DNA of 64,000 nt, from the NCBI GenBank assembly GCA_026126125.1, contig JAHCJW010000001.1, positions 1-64,000 of the forward strand, given 5' to 3'. Under the pieces are notes generated by a model, which was not told the DNA's origin, made no database searches, and saw only the letters and a program-made list of their open reading frames with translations. A program made the translations under genes and the position numbers. This DNA comes from Devosia sp. (GTDB taxonomy: Bacteria; Pseudomonadota; Alphaproteobacteria; Rhizobiales; Devosiaceae). This document shows positions 51,527 through 59,438 of the stretch, piece by piece (the stretch's first letter is position 1; each line of letters opens with the position of its first letter).

Positions 51527-51623
51527 CGGCGAGACCTTCGGTATCGTCGGAAAATCGGGCTCTGGCAAACCCTCCACCGGCAAGGCGACCCTGGGGCTGG
51601 TTGAGCCTGACCGCTCCGCTTGA
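51519..51623 (+). pseudogene. Fragment of an ABC ATPase (Walker A region)
   Basis: The frame 51519-51623 reads VRRGETFGIVGKSGSGKPST then GKATLGLVEPDRSA and stop, matching the Walker A neighbourhood of a Dpp/Opp-type ATPase (normally GESGSGKST). Only 34 codons remain, and K-P replaces K-S in the loop. It abuts the C26 fragment on the other strand, supporting a rearranged junction. Confidence 0.55.
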
Positions 51624-51629
51624 TCCCCC

Positions 51630-53453
51630 TCAGGATTCTACGAGCACGATTTTCTCGTTCATGGCGACGATGCGCTTCATGTTGGAGAGGGTGTCGGTGA
51701 AGGCCGTTTCAGTAAGCAGGGCCATATCGGTCAGGGTAGCATGGGCGTCATGGGCGGCGATCTTTTCAAAGACCCGGGCATGGTCGGCCACCGGATCGCT
51801 GCTCAGCGACAACTCGGGCAGCATCATCTGCAATTTCACCGACCAGCGAATAGTGGTCTGGATTGCCGGCCACATCGAGACCAGAACTTCGTTGCGCGAG
51901 GCTGTCAGCAGGCCGTGATGAAAGGCGATGGCCGCGTTGAGCCAGGCGCCGGAGCGCGGATTGCTGCGCGCCATGCGGGAGAGGCCATCAGCCAGTTCGG
52001 CGAGCTCCAGCTCGGTGCGCCGCGTTGCGGCCAAGGCGGCCGCGCTGGGCTCGACGATCTTGCGCAGCTCGAAAAGGTTGCGGATGAAGCCTTCACTGGG
52101 CGCGACTTCGAAGTGCCAGGTGATGATGTCGGGGTCGAGGAATTGCCAGGTGGCACGCGGGGCGACCTTGGTGCCCACCTTGGGCTGGGCCACTACCATG
52201 CTCTTGGCGACCAGCGTACGGATCGCCTCGCGATAGGTGCTGCGCGATACGCCATAGGCCTCGCTGGCGCTTTCCTCGCGCGGCAGCAGGCTGCCCGGCG
52301 CCAGTTCGCCGGTGATGATCTGACAGGCGAGGCGATGGGCGAGCGACCCTTGCAGTCGGGGCTTGCTGGCCAGAAAGAGCGGCTCGACATCGACCAATAG
52401 CGGCGGGGGCGCCGGCGACATCTCTGGAAGAGCCTGGTTGCGCGGCGCTGAAGCGCTCGGCGAGAGGGGCACAGGGCGCGGGGCGGGCGCGATGGCCGCG
52501 TGAGTCTCGATATATTGCAGGATCGAATTGGCGGCCTCGTCCACACAGTCGAGAACCCCGACAAAGGCAAGGCAGCCATGGGTGAGGCCGGGCCAGAGCG
52601 AGAGGGATACGTCGACGCGCGCGCGCGTCAGCTCGCTATAAAAAGCCAGCGTATCGTCCAGCAAGAGATCGCATTCGGTGCCGATGCATAATGTCGGAGG
52701 AAAGCCGGTGAGATCGGCTTCGAGGGGGCTGAGCAGCTTGGCGCGGTTCTCCGGCTGGATATGGGGCGCATAGAGGTTCCAGAACCAGCGCATCTGCGCC
52801 TCGGAGAGACCGAAGCGTCCGTCGCCGTAAAGTCGATGCGAAGACAGGTTCATGTCCGGCGCATAGGCGCCATAGATCGAGACGAAGCAGGCGATCTGTT
52901 GGCGTTGCGCCGGCGAAAGCGCCAATATGCTCATGGCCGCGAGGTTCGCGCCGGCCGAGTCGCCGGCCACCATGACCGGGCCACGTGCTTGCTGGAGAAC
53001 ATGGGCGATCACGCCCGTTATCTGGTTAAGGCCCTTGGGGTAAGGGTTTTCCGGCGCGAGGGCGTATTCGATTTGTATCACCTGCGCATCGGCTTCCGCC
53101 GCCAGCCAGCGCGCGAAATGATCGTGGCTGAGAATGCTGCCGATGGCCCAGCCGCCGCCATGCACGAAAACGATAGTGCGGTTTTTGATGTCCGGATTAT
53201 AGGTCCGAATACCCACGGATCCTGCCGACGTCATCAAAACGCTGTCTTGATGGATGACGTCACGCAAAGCGGCGCCCCGAGCGGCGACTTCCGCAAATTC
53301 ATCGAGCCATAGTCGCGCATTGGCGAGATCGAATGTGTCGTCGACGGCGGCATATCGCTGCGCGGCGGCCACCTCCTTCGTTTTGTCTGACAAATCGGAG
53401 TGAACGATGCTGCTGGCGCGACCAATCATCTTTCGATCAACCAACAATGCCAT
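51630..53453 (-). CDS. HSL-type esterase fused to a GntR/FCD transcriptional regulator
   Basis: 607-residue two-part protein. Residues 75-315 are a hormone-sensitive-lipase type alpha/beta-hydrolase with oxyanion motif HGGG (98-101), nucleophile S166 in GDSAGAN, an acidic residue in CDLLLDD (about 262-267) and H292. A proline-rich linker (about 323-352) leads to a GntR winged helix (368-432; VSRSTYREAIRTLVAKSMV) and an FCD effector domain (455-595), whose usual Asp and last His metal ligands appear to be replaced (AIAFHHG, TDMALL). The frame is uninterrupted, with no good internal ribosome-binding site. Start ATG 53453 has AAGGAG 8 bases upstream. It is divergent from a sugar-type importer; TTGTCNGACAA sites lie in the shared region and in its own early codons. 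It may sense a compound that it also hydrolyses. Confidence 0.85.
   Translation of the reverse strand: MALLVDRKMIGRASSIVHSDLSDKTKEVAAAQRYAAVDDTFDLANARLWLDEFAEVAARGAALRDVIHQDSVLMTSAGSVGIRTYNPDIKNRTIVFVHGGGWAIGSILSHDHFARWLAAEADAQVIQIEYALAPENPYPKGLNQITGVIAHVLQQARGPVMVAGDSAGANLAAMSILALSPAQRQQIACFVSIYGAYAPDMNLSSHRLYGDGRFGLSEAQMRWFWNLYAPHIQPENRAKLLSPLEADLTGFPPTLCIGTECDLLLDDTLAFYSELTRARVDVSLSLWPGLTHGCLAFVGVLDCVDEAANSILQYIETHAAIAPAPRPVPLSPSASAPRNQALPEMSPAPPPLLVDVEPLFLASKPRLQGSLAHRLACQIITGELAPGSLLPREESASEAYGVSRSTYREAIRTLVAKSMVVAQPKVGTKVAPRATWQFLDPDIITWHFEVAPSEGFIRNLFELRKIVEPSAAALAATRRTELELAELADGLSRMARSNPRSGAWLNAAIAFHHGLLTASRNEVLVSMWPAIQTTIRWSVKLQMMLPELSLSSDPVADHARVFEKIAAHDAHATLTDMALLTETAFTDTLSNMKRIVAMNEKIVLVES
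53383..53393. promoter_or_regulatory. GntR-type operator 1 (inside the fusion gene start)
   Basis: TTGTCTGACAA, a perfect palindrome (extendable by one pair, TTTGTCTGACAAA), about 60 bases inside the esterase-GntR coding region. It fits the GntR/FadR pattern TnGTnnnACnA and matches operator 2 except for the central base, which suggests autoregulation. Confidence 0.62.
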
Positions 53454-53519
53454 GAATCAGCTCCTTTTTCGTTTTTTTGATCGGCTGAGCGCATTACTCA
53501 GACATGAATGCGAAAGCCG

Positions 53520-53549
53520 TTGACATTTTGTCAGACAAGACCGTACAAC
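53520..53549 (+). promoter_or_regulatory. Candidate promoter of the sugar-type importer
   Basis: TTGACA (53520-53525), an 18-base spacer, and TACAAC (53544-53549), 81 bases upstream of the binding-protein start. Operator 2 lies entirely within the spacer, so a bound GntR protein would block RNA polymerase. Confidence 0.55.
53528..53538. promoter_or_regulatory. GntR-type operator 2
   Basis: TTGTCAGACAA, a perfect palindrome of the TnGTnnnACnA type between the -35 and -10 of the candidate importer promoter and 145 bases from operator 1. The adjacent FCD-type regulator is its likely binder. Confidence 0.66.
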
Positions 53550-53629
53550 AAAACGGCCTGCTTCTGCAACTTGAATGCAAGCGTTGCCGGGTTCGTGCAA
53601 GCGCCGGCGCAAAATGGAGGAATTATACG

Positions 53630-54997
53630 ATGAGAATGTTCGCTCGTCAGGGCATTGGCGTCGCCGGTCATGGGCTTAAGGGTATTTCCTTGACAGGGCT
53701 GCTCCTGTCCGGAGTGGTCGCGTTTGGCGCAGCGCCGGCGCTTGCTCAATCCGCCGATAGCGCTTCTTCCGCCTGCAAGCCTACGGATGGACCGGTAGAG
53801 CTCAGCTATTGGTCCTGGGGCGCAGGCTATGCCGACGCCACCAGCCTGTGGAACTCGCTGCATCCCGAAATTCAGGTTGTCTACAGCGACATTCCGGTCA
53901 GCAATTCGGGCGGCTACCAGAAGATGTTCAACGCCGTCAAGGCAGGCACGGCACCCGATATCGGCTTCCTCGAATTCGACAATATTGCTGCCTTCGGCAG
54001 CCAGGGTTACCTCGCCGATATTGCCCCCTATTTCACTGACGAGGAAAAGGCTGACTTTTTGGACCCGGTAAAGGTGCTCGCCGCGCTCGGCGTGGAAGGC
54101 GCGATGTATTCGACCCCGATCGGGGGCGGGCCGATGGCGCTGATCTACCGCAAGGATCTGTTCGACGCCGCCGGCATCGCCTTGCCCAGGACCTGGGCGG
54201 AGCTTGAAGTCGCCGCCGCGAAGGTGCGCGAGGTCGATGCCGGCGCTACGCTGATCAATTTCGACGGCTATGGCCATGCCAACTGGTTTGCCGGCCTGTC
54301 CTCGCAGCATGGCGCGCAATGGTTCGGCGTCGATGGCAATGACTGGCGGATCAGTGTCAATGATGCGGCCACCAAGGAAACCGCCGAATTGTGGCAGCGC
54401 ATGCTCGATAGCGGTGCAGCGAGCGACCTTTCGACCTTCTCGCCCGCCTGGTCATCGGCTCTTGCCGAAGGCAGGATCTGGTCGTGGCCCACGGCTGTGT
54501 GGGGCGCTGGCGTGATCAAGGGCGCCGCCCCTGCAACCGCCGGCAACTGGGCCGTCGCGCCGCTGCCGGTGTGGAACGAAGCAGACAAGGTGTCGGCAAT
54601 CTGGGGTGGTGGTGGCCTTTCGGTCTTCAACACATCGGCGCATCCGTGCGAAGCGGCGCGCTTCTCCTTGTGGATGGCGACCGATCCCGAAGCGCTTAAG
54701 ATCATGAACGCCGCCGTGGGGATCTATCCGACCACCAAGAGCCTCCTGGCCGATCCGATCTTCACCCAGCCCGACGAGTTTTTCGGCGGCCAGAAGATTT
54801 TCGACGTGTTCCTCGAAGCGTCCGCTCAGACCCCTGATTTCACCTGGGGCCCGTCGATGACCGATACTTATAAGTCGATCACCGACGCCTTCTCGCTGGC
54901 CAAGGCAAATGGCACGTCCCTGGCCGCATCCCTCGACGACGCTCAGGCTGCGGTCGTTTCCTCGATGGAAAAGGACGGTTTTACCGTCAAACAGTAA
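53630..54997 (+). CDS. Extracellular solute-binding protein family 1 (sugar-type)
   Basis: 455-residue periplasmic binding protein. A long but clear signal region ends LAQ|S, after an N-terminal stretch of about 30 residues. ATG at 53630 has GGAGG 9 bases upstream, which excludes the longer frame to 53504 that crosses the promoter and operator. Family 1 features: VELSYWSWGAGYADATSLWN, the APDIGFLEFDNIAAFGSQGY region. First gene of the importer operon divergent from the esterase-GntR gene. Ligand unknown; if the esterase belongs to the pathway, an acylated or esterified sugar is possible. Confidence 0.92.
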   Translation: MRMFARQGIGVAGHGLKGISLTGLLLSGVVAFGAAPALAQSADSASSACKPTDGPVELSYWSWGAGYADATSLWNSLHPEIQVVYSDIPVSNSGGYQKMFNAVKAGTAPDIGFLEFDNIAAFGSQGYLADIAPYFTDEEKADFLDPVKVLAALGVEGAMYSTPIGGGPMALIYRKDLFDAAGIALPRTWAELEVAAAKVREVDAGATLINFDGYGHANWFAGLSSQHGAQWFGVDGNDWRISVNDAATKETAELWQRMLDSGAASDLSTFSPAWSSALAEGRIWSWPTAVWGAGVIKGAAPATAGNWAVAPLPVWNEADKVSAIWGGGGLSVFNTSAHPCEAARFSLWMATDPEALKIMNAAVGIYPTTKSLLADPIFTQPDEFFGGQKIFDVFLEASAQTPDFTWGPSMTDTYKSITDAFSLAKANGTSLAASLDDAQAAVVSSMEKDGFTVKQ

Positions 54998-55009
54998 GCC
55001 GACATGATG

Positions 55010-55041
55010 ATGCCCCGGCGCCCGGCGTGCCGGGGCATTTT
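55010..55041 (+). terminator. Intercistronic hairpin after the binding-protein gene
   Basis: Perfect 10-bp stem ATGCCCCGGC (55010-55019)/GCCGGGGCAT (55029-55038) followed by TTT. Located 12 bases after the binding-protein stop, it probably gives partial termination and so more binding protein than permease. Confidence 0.65.
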
Positions 55042-55107
55042 GCCAAAGCGGCGCAATCGGTTCGGTTGCGCGCAAAGCCAAGCCTTGAGGCAATTGGGTG
55101 CTGAGCG

Positions 55108-56073
55108 ATGAATTTATCTGAAACCGGCTCCACGACCGCAGCGCCCGCTGCGGGGGCGGGCAAGACGCGCAAGACTGCGGCGGCCCGGCGCATCGATCCG
55201 CGGCATGATCCTCGCACGGTTGCGGTCCTCGTCCTGCCGTTCAGCGTGCTCTATGTCGCCTTCTATATTCTGCCCATTGCCTATGCCGTGTGGCAAAGCC
55301 TCTTCGCATTGGAGCGAAGCGGGCCCATGCGACCAGCCGTGTCGGTGTTTGTCGGGCTTAAGAACTATGCCAGCGCCATCCTCGATCCGGCTTTTCACAG
55401 AAGCCTGCTCAATGTTCTGGCCTATGGGCTGGGCCCGTCCGCCCTCACGGTGATCCTGGGCCTGGTCATCGCGCTTGTCATTGACGCGCGCCCGAACAAG
55501 AAAGTGGCCAAACTGGCCCGCGCCGCCGTGTTCTCGCCCTTTGCGGTGCCGGCGGTGGTGGGGGCGATTATCTGGGGCTTTCTTTATACGCCCGACACCA
55601 GCCCCCTGGTCGACGCTGCCCGTTCGATCGGCTGGGATCTCAACCCGCTGGCCTGGTCGCCGATCTGGACCATCGGCAATATCGCCATGTGGACCTATAT
55701 GGGGTTCAACGCGCTGATTTTCCTCTCGGCCCTGGCTGCGCTCGATCCGAGCATCTTTGAAAGTGCACGCGTCGACGGCGCCTCGCCCCTGCGCATAGCC
55801 CTGCATATCAAGATCCCGCTAATGTGGCCCTCCATCGTGTTGAGCATCGTGTTCAATCTCATCGGCACGTTGCAATTGTTCACTGAGCCGACCGCGCTCA
55901 GAACCCTGTCCAACGAAATCTCGAGTGGCTGGTCGCCCAGCATGCTGGCCTATGCCGAGGCGGCGGCAAACCGCTACAGCGTTTCGGCGACCCTCTCGAC
56001 GCTGTTGGCCATCGTCACCGCCATCGTCTCCTTCGCCTTGTTGCGATTGACCGTCCGGAAGCCGCGAGCATGA
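55108..56073 (+). CDS. Carbohydrate-type ABC permease (MalF/UgpA-like)
   Basis: 321-residue permease. A cytoplasmic N-terminal tail rich in Lys/Arg/Ala (1-35) precedes six hydrophobic segments (first VAVLVLPFSVLYVAFYIL), with the EAA motif ESARVDGASPLRIALHIKIP. Overlaps the next permease by ATGA. Confidence 0.92.
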   Translation: MNLSETGSTTAAPAAGAGKTRKTAAARRIDPRHDPRTVAVLVLPFSVLYVAFYILPIAYAVWQSLFALERSGPMRPAVSVFVGLKNYASAILDPAFHRSLLNVLAYGLGPSALTVILGLVIALVIDARPNKKVAKLARAAVFSPFAVPAVVGAIIWGFLYTPDTSPLVDAARSIGWDLNPLAWSPIWTIGNIAMWTYMGFNALIFLSALAALDPSIFESARVDGASPLRIALHIKIPLMWPSIVLSIVFNLIGTLQLFTEPTALRTLSNEISSGWSPSMLAYAEAAANRYSVSATLSTLLAIVTAIVSFALLRLTVRKPRA

Positions 56074-56912
56074 ATATGATCAGGAAGTCGCAACCCTTCA
56101 ACCTGGTGGTTCTTGTCGGGATCAGTGCCTATTTCGTCCTGCCGATCTGGTGGCTGGTGGTTTCCGCCACCAAGACCCAGGGCGAGCTGGTGAGCGATGC
56201 CGGGCTGTTCTCGTTCTCTACCCACTTCATCGACAATCTCATCGTGCTCTTTAGCCGCGGCAATGGCCAGTTCGGCCGCTGGCTGGTAAACAGCGTCGTC
56301 TATGCGGGGATCGGTGCGATCGTCGGCACCCTGTTGTCGGCTGCGGTCGGATATGCCCTCAGCAAATACGAGTTTCGGGGACGCAACGCCCTGTTCAACA
56401 TCATTCTGGCCGGAGTGCTGGTGCCGCCCGCGGCCCTGGCGCTGCCCCTGTTCCTGATGTTCAGCCAATTGGGCCTCACCAACACCATCTGGTCGGTGCT
56501 GCTGCCCAGCCTTGTGAGCCCGCTGGGGGTTTATCTGGCGCGCGTTTCGGTCGATGCCGCCGTACCCAACGAATTGCTGGAGGCCGCTTCGATCGATGGC
56601 GCCAGTGGCCTCAGAACGTTTTTCGCCATCGCTCTGCCCCTCATGGGGCCGGGCCTGGTGACCATCTTCCTGTTCCAGTTTGTCGGAATCTGGAACAATT
56701 TCCTGCTGCCTCTGGTGATGCTGAACGATGCTTGGCTCTACCCGGTCACCCTGGGCCTCTACAATTGGAGCGGTGGCTATATCCAGGATTCGACGCTGGC
56801 CACCAGCGTGTTGATTGGATCGCTGGTTTCCACCCTTCCGGTCATTGTCGGTTTCGTGATGCTGCAGCGGTTCTGGAACACCGGCCTGTCGCAGGGCGCC
56901 GTCAAGGCCTGA
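56070..56912 (+). CDS. Carbohydrate-type ABC permease (MalG/UgpE-like)
   Basis: 280-residue permease with six hydrophobic segments and the EAA loop EAASIDGASGLRTFFAIALP. ATGA overlap with its partner permease guarantees equimolar translation; the ATPase gene follows after 44 bases. Confidence 0.92.
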   Translation: MNMIRKSQPFNLVVLVGISAYFVLPIWWLVVSATKTQGELVSDAGLFSFSTHFIDNLIVLFSRGNGQFGRWLVNSVVYAGIGAIVGTLLSAAVGYALSKYEFRGRNALFNIILAGVLVPPAALALPLFLMFSQLGLTNTIWSVLLPSLVSPLGVYLARVSVDAAVPNELLEAASIDGASGLRTFFAIALPLMGPGLVTIFLFQFVGIWNNFLLPLVMLNDAWLYPVTLGLYNWSGGYIQDSTLATSVLIGSLVSTLPVIVGFVMLQRFWNTGLSQGAVKA

Positions 56913-56956
56913 CCCCTAGCGGCAGATCAACTCAGTTTTTCGAGGGAGAATATGCG

Positions 56957-57997
56957 ATGGCCAGCGTCACCATCAACAAGGTCGGCAAGCAATATGGGTC
57001 GCTCGAGGTGCTCAAGGGCGTTTCGATCGATATCGCCGATGGTGAATTCGTGATCCTGGTCGGGCCGTCAGGCTGCGGCAAGTCCACCTTGCTGCGCATG
57101 GTCGCCGGCCTTGAGGACATCACCTCGGGCGAGATCGAGATCGGCGAGCGGGTGGTCAATGAGTTGCAGCCCAAGGAACGCGATATCGCCATGGTGTTCC
57201 AGAGCTATGCGCTTTACCCGCATATGACGGTGGCGCAGAACATGGCGTTCTCGCTCAAGCTCAAGGGCCTTCCCAAGGCGCAGATCGAGGAGAAGGTGAG
57301 CCGCGCCGCCGCGATTCTGGGGCTCAAAAATCTGCTGCAGCGCCATCCCCGCCAGCTCTCGGGCGGTCAGCGTCAACGCGTCGCCATGGGTCGCGCCATC
57401 GTGCGCGATCCGCAGGTCTTTCTGTTTGACGAGCCGCTGTCGAATCTCGACGCCAAGCTGCGCGTACAGATGCGCTCCGAGATCAAGGAATTGCACCAGC
57501 GGCTCAAGACCACCACCATCTATGTGACCCATGATCAGATCGAAGCCATGACCATGGCCGACAAGATCGTGGTCATGCGCGATGGTATCATCGAGCAGAT
57601 GGGCTCGCCACTCGAGCTCTATGACCGGCCGGCCAACACCTTCGTCGCCAGCTTCATCGGCTCCCCTTCGATGAATTTCATCGAGGGCACGGTGGATGGT
57701 GCCGTGTTCCGGACCAAGGATGGCATCGAGCTGCCGCTGGCGGCCGGTTCGGCCGAGGCGACGAGCTATGGCATCCGCCCCGAGCATCTCAAGCTCGATC
57801 CCGATGGCTTCGCGGCCGAAGTGGTGGTGCTCGAGCCGACCGGTTCGGAAGTGCAGGTGCTGATGCGGCTGGCCAACCAGCAGATCGTCGGCGTTTTCCG
57901 CGAGCGCATCACCGCCAGGCCCGGCGAGCAGATCAAGGTGATGCCCGACCTCGCTCTGGTGCATCTGTTCGACAAGGACGGCCGGCGCGTCAACTGA
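56957..57997 (+). CDS. ugpC: Carbohydrate-type ABC transporter ATP-binding protein
   Basis: 346-residue MalK/UgpC-type ATPase: Walker A GPSGCGKST (36-44), signature [15 protein letters not shown], Walker B VFLFDEPLSNLDAKL, switch His YVTHDQIEAM, and a TOBE domain with GIRPEHLKL. Start fixed at 56957 by GAGGGAGAA upstream; the frame continues upstream only as antisense-like extension within the permease gene. Completes the importer. About 60% of it looks alike to the ATPase at 14103-15161 by eye, so the two systems are paralogous but serve different operons. Confidence 0.93.
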   Translation: MASVTINKVGKQYGSLEVLKGVSIDIADGEFVILVGPSGCGKSTLLRMVAGLEDITSGEIEIGERVVNELQPKERDIAMVFQSYALYPHMTVAQNMAFSLKLKGLPKAQIEEKVSRAAAILGLKNLLQRHPRQLSGGQRQRVAMGRAIVRDPQVFLFDEPLSNLDAKLRVQMRSEIKELHQRLKTTTIYVTHDQIEAMTMADKIVVMRDGIIEQMGSPLELYDRPANTFVASFIGSPSMNFIEGTVDGAVFRTKDGIELPLAAGSAEATSYGIRPEHLKLDPDGFAAEVVVLEPTGSEVQVLMRLANQQIVGVFRERITARPGEQIKVMPDLALVHLFDKDGRRVN

Positions 57998-58022
57998 CCC
58001 GCCAGCCTGGTCTTGCAGACGC

Positions 58023-58047
58023 CCAGTCCCCCCGGTCGAGGGACTGG
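58023..58047. terminator. Hairpin between convergent operons
   Basis: CCAGTCCC (58023-58030) pairs perfectly with GGGACTGG (58040-58047) in the 61-base gap between the importer ATPase gene and the convergent flavoprotein gene. No T-tract, so its strength as a terminator is uncertain. Confidence 0.45.
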
Positions 58048-58058
58048 AGGCGCGCCAG

Positions 58059-59303
58059 CTAAGCGATATATTTATCGTGATAGTTCTGCATCATGGCGAT
58101 GTAGTCCGCGACATATTTGGCGTCGAACCAGACGCCGAACAGGAAGCTCGACCGGCGGCGGGTCTGGAATGGCAGGCCAAGGAAGTAGATGCCCGGTTGC
58201 TTTGCCACACCCATCTCGTGGATCGGGATGCCGTCTTCGTCAAACGTGTCGACCTCAAGCCAGCTATAGTCGCGCTTAAAGCCCGAAGCCCAGATGATGC
58301 TGGTGATGCCCGCTTCGGCAAGATCGAGTTCGCGGATGGGGTTCTTCTCGTAGTCGGTTTTCGGCAGCAGGGTGCGCGCATCGGGATATTCCGGCAGGTC
58401 GAGACCGTTGTTCTCTATGTAGCGGTCGATCACGTCGAGCGTATCGAGATAGCTCTGATTGCCGAAGGCGATGTTGTCGGCCAGATCGCCGGCAAAAGTG
58501 AGCTTGCCCTCGGCAAAGCTTTCGGTGCGCCCCACCAGCACTGCACCCTTGGCCGCCAGGGCACGATAATCGATCGGCATCTTGGTGTGCACGCCGCTGA
58601 TGGCGAGGGCGATATTGCGGGCCTTGGTGTCACGATTGACCGTGTCCCAGCGTCCCAGAACGCCAGTCCAATAGGCGCCTTCCCGGTCGCGATAGAAGCG
58701 TGGCGGACGGATATGGCGGCCGATGGAATGGTAAACCTTGCGACCCGACGAGACGAGCTCTTCGGCAATCTGGCCGCCCGATGCGCCAGCGCCGACGACG
58801 AGCACCGCGCCTTCCGGCAGTTGATCAGGGTTGCGGTACTGCACCGAGTGGATCTGCATGACGCCAGCGTCTTCCGGCACCATTTTCGGATAGACCGGCA
58901 CCTGAAAAGCCCCGGTCGCCGCGACCACATTGATCGCCTCATATTCCCCGGCGGAGGTGACGACGTGGTAGCCCTGTTTCTTGTGCAGCTTCTTTACGGA
59001 AAGCACCGACACGCCGGTGCGGATCGGCGCGTTGTTCTTTTCGGCATATTCCACCAGGTACTCGACCAGCTTGTCCTTGGGGGTGAACACGTCCTGCGGC
59101 ACGGATTCGATCCTGCGGCTTGGCAGGCGGTCGTGCCAGGCCGGGCCGTTGGCGAGCAGCGAATCCCAGCGCGCCGTACGCCAGCTTTCGGCAACGCGAC
59201 CCTTTTCCAGAACCAGGTGACCAATGCCAAGATTGGTCAGATGTTCGCTCATCGAAATGCCGGCCTGACCGGCACCGACAATGATCGTGTTTACCTTTTC
59301 CAT
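58059..59303 (-). CDS. FAD/NAD(P)-dependent monooxygenase-like flavoprotein
   Basis: 414-residue flavoprotein of the flavin-containing monooxygenase/CzcO-like group. FAD motif IIVGAGQAGISMSEHL (GAGQAG, 10-15), LVLEKGRVAESWRTARWDS with the FMO-typical Trp-Arg context, and a second nucleotide motif VVGAGASGGQIAEEL near 170-184. FMO relatives N- or S-oxygenate, or carry out Baeyer-Villiger reactions on, amines and ketones using NADPH and O2. It is the last gene of a leftward cluster with a nitrilase-family amidase, DUF1028, a DadA-like oxidoreductase, RidA and PotBC-type permeases, which supports an amine or N-containing substrate. Confidence 0.85.
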   Translation of the reverse strand: MEKVNTIIVGAGQAGISMSEHLTNLGIGHLVLEKGRVAESWRTARWDSLLANGPAWHDRLPSRRIESVPQDVFTPKDKLVEYLVEYAEKNNAPIRTGVSVLSVKKLHKKQGYHVVTSAGEYEAINVVAATGAFQVPVYPKMVPEDAGVMQIHSVQYRNPDQLPEGAVLVVGAGASGGQIAEELVSSGRKVYHSIGRHIRPPRFYRDREGAYWTGVLGRWDTVNRDTKARNIALAISGVHTKMPIDYRALAAKGAVLVGRTESFAEGKLTFAGDLADNIAFGNQSYLDTLDVIDRYIENNGLDLPEYPDARTLLPKTDYEKNPIRELDLAEAGITSIIWASGFKRDYSWLEVDTFDEDGIPIHEMGVAKQPGIYFLGLPFQTRRRSSFLFGVWFDAKYVADYIAMMQNYHDKYIA

Positions 59304-59438
59304 TGTGTCTCAAGACCTTTTCTATGGGGCGCCGCCCCTTGGTGTTTCAGGCTTTTGGGAGGGCCAGATGCAAAAGCGCTCCCGAGCACCGAACCGCTGG
59401 GCTCGGTGGCGCAAATTTCGTCAGATGGTGTGGTCCGC

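Noticed and set aside
52400..52440. Separate start for the GntR half of the esterase-GntR protein (ATG at 52421, minus strand)
   Set aside because: No Shine-Dalgarno sequence precedes it, and it falls in the middle of the proline-rich linker; a fused product is more likely.
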